Assembly: GCA_049578545.1 (NCBI GenBank)
Contig: JBAUMF010000043.1
Span: 30,949-94,948 of the forward strand
Source of the DNA: DASQBT01 sp049578545
Lineage (GTDB): Bacteria > Pseudomonadota > Gammaproteobacteria > Burkholderiales > Thiobacillaceae
Direction of reading: 5' to 3'
DNA length: 64,000 bases
The translations under genes were made by a program, and so were the position numbers. Shown here one piece after another: positions 60,929 through 64,000 of the stretch. The notes below the pieces were generated by a model, which was not told the DNA's origin, did not search any database, and saw only the letters and a program-made list of their open reading frames with translations. Position 1 is the stretch's first letter. Each line of letters begins with the position of its first letter.

Positions 60929-63045
60929 TGGCCGCCGCGCCCCTCAAGTCTGAAGAAATAACCCGGCTGCTGGAAGTCTGGCTGGACGTCGAATTCAGCT
61001 TCCACAAGGTGGACGGACTGGCGAACACGATCGCCAAAGAGGATCGCGAAGTACAGGATTTCGTCCTGGGATGGGTTCGACGGATTGCAACGACCAGCAT
61101 CCAGGTCAGTTATGAGTTTGCCCAGCGCGCAGTCGCCGCGCTGGACCAGTTCGATCGCCGCGTAATCGAAGCCTGGGCATTGCATGCCATGGACAGCTTC
61201 GACCGAAGCGGCCTCGCTGCTGCGCTCAAGGTCATACGCGAAGTGGAAAACTTCGAATCCCTGCGGCATCTCGAAGTCAATGGTGTCCACCTTGAACATC
61301 ACAAGACCGTACTGTTCAGTTTCCTCAAGGGGCTATCGGGTCGCCAGCTCAAACTGGAAACGGGCGATGGCGTGTTCACTGACAGCGAAACGCTTTTCCT
61401 GCCTGCCGTACTCGCTCCATTAAGCCGAGCAGAAGACAATTTCACTCTGGCCAAGAGCCTGATCGCCCTCATGTGGGCGCAAACACGGTTCGGCAGTTTC
61501 CGGCCTGACTATTCCCTCTTCGAAAGGTTTGCAGAACCCGCCCGCGCACGCACTGCCTTCCATACTCTGGAAAGCCTGAGGCTTGAGTCCCGCCTGGCAC
61601 AAGAGCTGCCCGGCCTGCATCGCGACATCCAGGGATTGAAGCTCAAGTACGAAACCAGTCCCTACCCGGCTGAGTGGCGGGCACTTTGCCACCCTCTGAC
61701 CGGCAAACATGCGACGGTTGACGATGCGCTGGCATTGCTGCAGCAGGCGTACATGCTCGAGCCTGTCGCTCCATCCTGCTTCCAGCCCGAGTTTCGTCCT
61801 GACGCGGTCGTCGCCTGCCGGGACGCGCGCAGGGAACGGGAGAAGATGCTGCTCAGAGTCAAGCTGGCAGAGTTGGCCAACGAAGCGAAACAGCATCATC
61901 AGATGAAAGATAATGACCCGCCGCCAGAGTTCGAGTTGAACCAAAGCGAGGAAGAACAGGCTACGGGCCAGCGCCTGGAGTTGACTCTTGACGACATGCC
62001 CATCGATCCACCGGACGACGTAAAGCAACTCCTCACCTCCATCCAGCTGGACTGGGGTCAGGTACCACCCGAAGTTCTTGTGCCTGCCGGCGATGGCGAA
62101 TACGATCCTGCGCTCTACACCCAGGAAGAGAAAGACCCGGACGCTGTCTGGCAGGGCACTTACCACGAGGAGGGCGCACACCTGTATCACGAATGGGATC
62201 ACGGCCGCCAGCACTACCGCAAGAACTGGTGTGTGTTGCGGGAAAAGACCATCCGCCCCGAGTACAACGACTTTGTTGATCAAACCCGGAAGAAATACAC
62301 CGGCTTGCTGAAACATCTGCGCCGTACCTTTGAAGTCATGCGCGACGAAAACCGGCTGGAGAAACGCCAGGCCCAGGGCGACGAGGTCGATATCGATGCC
62401 CTGGTCGAAGCCCTTGCCGATGCGCGCGACGGTTCCGAAATGAGCGACCGCCTGTTCATGCACATGCACCGCGCTGATCGCAACATCGCCGTCATGTTCA
62501 TGGTGGACATGAGCGGCTCAACCAAAGGCTGGATCAACGAGGCCGAACGCGAATCACTGGTGTTGCTGTGCGAAACCCTGGAAACCCTCGGCGACCGCTA
62601 CGCCATCTATGGCTTCTCCGGCACGACGCGCAAGCGTTGCGAGATTTTCCGGGTAAAGGCCTTCAATGAGCCCTACGACAACGAAGTCCGCGCCCGCATA
62701 TCCGGCATCAAGCCCCAGGAATACACGCGCATGGGTGTCGCCATCCGTCACTTATCCATGCTGCTGAACGAAGTCGATGCCAAAACCAGGCTGCTCATCA
62801 CGCTGTCCGATGGCAAGCCCGACGATTATTTCGACATCTACCGCGGACAATATGGCATTGAAGATACCCGCCAGGCGTTGTTCGAAGCACGCCGAAGCGG
62901 CATTCATCCCTTCTGCATCACCATCGACAAGGAAGGCAAGGAGTACCTTCCGCACATGTATGGTCGTGCCAATTTCGTCGAAATCGATGAAGTCAGAAAA
63001 CTGCCGCTCAAGGTGGCCGATATCTACCGGCGGCTAACCACCTGA
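60928..63045 (+). CDS. VWA-domain protein, CbbO/NorD-like
   Basis: 705 residues. Helical N-terminal half. The VWA domain occupies about 525-700 with a full MIDAS: DMSGS near 528, TRMG near 600, SDGKPDD near 625. The layout is that of CbbO/NorD, which bind a MoxR ATPase hexamer and present a client metalloenzyme. It overlaps the 94-residue gene (tgatg). The client is not known; neighbouring APS reductase is a candidate by position only. Confidence 0.9.
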   Translation: MAAAPLKSEEITRLLEVWLDVEFSFHKVDGLANTIAKEDREVQDFVLGWVRRIATTSIQVSYEFAQRAVAALDQFDRRVIEAWALHAMDSFDRSGLAAALKVIREVENFESLRHLEVNGVHLEHHKTVLFSFLKGLSGRQLKLETGDGVFTDSETLFLPAVLAPLSRAEDNFTLAKSLIALMWAQTRFGSFRPDYSLFERFAEPARARTAFHTLESLRLESRLAQELPGLHRDIQGLKLKYETSPYPAEWRALCHPLTGKHATVDDALALLQQAYMLEPVAPSCFQPEFRPDAVVACRDARREREKMLLRVKLAELANEAKQHHQMKDNDPPPEFELNQSEEEQATGQRLELTLDDMPIDPPDDVKQLLTSIQLDWGQVPPEVLVPAGDGEYDPALYTQEEKDPDAVWQGTYHEEGAHLYHEWDHGRQHYRKNWCVLREKTIRPEYNDFVDQTRKKYTGLLKHLRRTFEVMRDENRLEKRQAQGDEVDIDALVEALADARDGSEMSDRLFMHMHRADRNIAVMFMVDMSGSTKGWINEAERESLVLLCETLETLGDRYAIYGFSGTTRKRCEIFRVKAFNEPYDNEVRARISGIKPQEYTRMGVAIRHLSMLLNEVDAKTRLLITLSDGKPDDYFDIYRGQYGIEDTRQALFEARRSGIHPFCITIDKEGKEYLPHMYGRANFVEIDEVRKLPLKVADIYRRLTT

Positions 63046-63270
63046 CCAGCCCCTTTCAAGAAAGCGCTGATTTGAACACCCAGCAGGCAGGGATGGATGG
63101 CAAAGGCTGATCCTGCCATCGACCTGAAAGACGGCTCATACCAGATTAACTCAAAGCCAGGCAGCGCGATCGGGCCAAACTGCGGGCTCAGACCAAGCAT
63201 TCGGGTACGGTTTCTGCTGGTGCGTCGGCTATAACGACTTGCTTACAGGATAAAGCGCCGCTACGCTGTA

Positions 63271-63287
63271 TTGCATATGCGATGCAA
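63271..63287. promoter_or_regulatory. Inverted repeat upstream of toxin-antitoxin genes
   Basis: ttgcat (63271-63276) and atgcaa (63282-63287) form a perfect 6-bp dyad 12 bases before the antitoxin ATG. Such repeats are often the operators for autoregulation in type II systems; here it is only a candidate. Confidence 0.4.
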
Positions 63288-63298
63288 ATGTAGATGCC

Positions 63299-63581
63299 AT
63301 GAAGAACGCCACTTTGCCCCCCGTTACGAGTGGATAGCGAGCTGCGCGCCGCGGCTGAGTCGGTTTTGCAGCAAGGTGAAACATTGTCGGGCTTTGTGCT
63401 GGAAGCGGTGCGCTTGAACATCGAGCGCCGGGAGGCTCAGCGCGAATTCGTTGCGCGCGGGCTGGTTGCGCGTGCAGAAGCCGGACAGTCTGGCCATTAC
63501 GTTTCGTCTGATGCAATGCTCAAACGGCTGGACAAGTCGCTGGTAAAAGCGCGCGCCAAACACGCTGCTCGCAGCCGGTGA
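63299..63581 (+). pseudogene. Antitoxin gene with homopolymer frameshift
   Basis: ATG 63299 begins MKNATLPP but stops at 63335-63337. In the next frame the expected sequence goes on: RVDSELRAAAESVLQQGETL and so on to a TGA at 63579-63581. Removing one C from the C6 run at 63317-63322 restores MKNATLPPLRVDSELR, close to known small RHH-type (YlcI/YnfO-like) antitoxins. Alternatively translation starts at GTG 63330 and gives an 83-residue protein lacking the N-terminal DNA-binding strand. Repaired length is about 94 residues. Partner of the toxin directly downstream. Confidence 0.75.
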
Positions 63582-63880
63582 TCTATCAGGTCCGCTTTGC
63601 GCCTGCGGCAGCGGAAGATTTACAACGGCTATTTGATGTTCTGGCTGAGCAGGATTTGGGTGCAGCAGAGCGCGCACGAGAGGTGATCGGTCAGGCGATC
63701 GTGGTACTGCAAACCTTCCCTTTCACTTGCCGCAAGGCCTCCCCGGAAAATCCGTTCCAGCGGGAACTGGTGATCAGCTTTGGCAGCCATGGTTATGTTG
63801 GGTTGTCTGAAGTGGCGCACACCCAGAAGGTAACCGTGCTGGCGGTGCGCCACCAGCGCGAAGACGATTATTACTATTGA
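63578..63880 (+). CDS. RelE/ParE-superfamily toxin
   Basis: 100 residues, start GTG overlapping the antitoxin stop by 4 bases. The fold pattern fits RelE/ParE: YQVRFAPAAAEDLQRLFDVL, then TFPFTCRKAS, ending VTVLAVRHQREDDYYY. RelE types cut ribosome-bound mRNA and ParE types poison gyrase; the sequence does not decide. The AVRHQRE ending is more like ParE-type proteins. Confidence 0.88.
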   Translation: MIYQVRFAPAAAEDLQRLFDVLAEQDLGAAERAREVIGQAIVVLQTFPFTCRKASPENPFQRELVISFGSHGYVGLSEVAHTQKVTVLAVRHQREDDYYY

Positions 63881-63898
63881 TCCGGCCAGCAAATAGTA

Positions 63899-64000
63899 TC
63901 AAGCCGCATACTTAACACGCGGGTCTTGGAAATAGGTTCTGACGCGCTTGGGAGATTGCGCCAGTTTCTGCATGTGTTCCGTTGCGGCGGCTCTCAGTTT
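63899..64000 (-). CDS. C-terminal end of a probable transposase (partial)
   Basis: 34 codons entering from the right edge on the minus strand (EHMQKLAQSPKRVRTYFQ, ending VKYAA-stop). Tails of this form (R-V-x2-YF-x5-V-x-YAA) occur in DDE-type transposases, recalled without a search. It extends beyond the window. Confidence 0.4.
   Translation of the reverse strand, partial: KLRAAATEHMQKLAQSPKRVRTYFQDPRVKYAA

Overview
The window looks like chromosome of a chemolithotrophic, sulfur-oxidising betaproteobacterium (Nitrosomonadales type, in the range of Thiobacillus, Sulfuricella or Sulfuritalea). Two things suggest this. There is a dissimilatory sat-aprBA locus with no sulfite-reductase genes in view, and the housekeeping blocks have proteobacterial order (pgsA followed by tRNA-Gly, tRNA-Cys and tRNA-Leu; rimP-nusA-infB-rbfA-truB-rpsO-pnp). 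The taxonomic placement is inferred from gene content; no alignment was run.

Layout. 0-5 kb: a decayed ISL3-type transposase, an exported Met/Gly/Cys-repeat protein, a YheT-like hydrolase, a phosphohexomutase and an RRM protein. 5-12 kb: an accessory block with a small AT-rich ORF, a perfect hairpin, an 875-residue protein with LecA-like and DUF3892-like C-terminal domains, an exported protein and an M64-like lipoprotein peptidase. This block is bracketed by a decayed and an intact copy of the 3' end of an EAL/HDOD gene. 12-24 kb: the EAL/HDOD regulator, a five-gene operon with a DevBCA/MacAB-type exporter, an FKBP-like/methyltransferase fusion, a PAS-GAF-GGDEF-EAL protein, a glycosyltransferase and CorA. 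24-31 kb: mixed single genes, including a sulfotransferase with a C-terminal membrane segment, an exported propeller-like protein paired with a thioredoxin, and MogA. 31-36 kb: a NarXL-like two-component pair, a NUDIX hydrolase, a large unknown protein and tRNA-Ser. 36-42 kb: a tight radical SAM, nagZ, CDF transporter, uracil-DNA glycosylase and tautomerase string, then uvrC and pgsA. 42-51.5 kb: tRNAs and the translation/RNA-decay operon. 51.5-54 kb: an OmpR-type two-component pair and a frameshifted unknown gene. 54-63 kb: sat-aprB-aprA, then a cysteine-cluster protein, a DUF4124 protein, a MoxR-type ATPase, a small protein and a VWA protein. 63-64 kb: a toxin-antitoxin pair and the tail of a probable transposase.

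How the parts fit together. AprBA oxidises sulfite plus AMP to APS, and Sat releases sulfate and ATP from APS, giving substrate-level phosphorylation. The MoxR/VWA pair just downstream resembles CbbQ/CbbO and NorQ/NorD, which mature or reactivate metalloenzymes. Here it sits beside APS reductase and not beside RuBisCO or NO reductase, so its client may be part of sulfur oxidation; this is an inference.

Caution. Two VOC genes, the antitoxin and the ORF before sat are each broken by one or two single-base frameshifts, several next to short homopolymers. They may be real pseudogenes or assembly errors.
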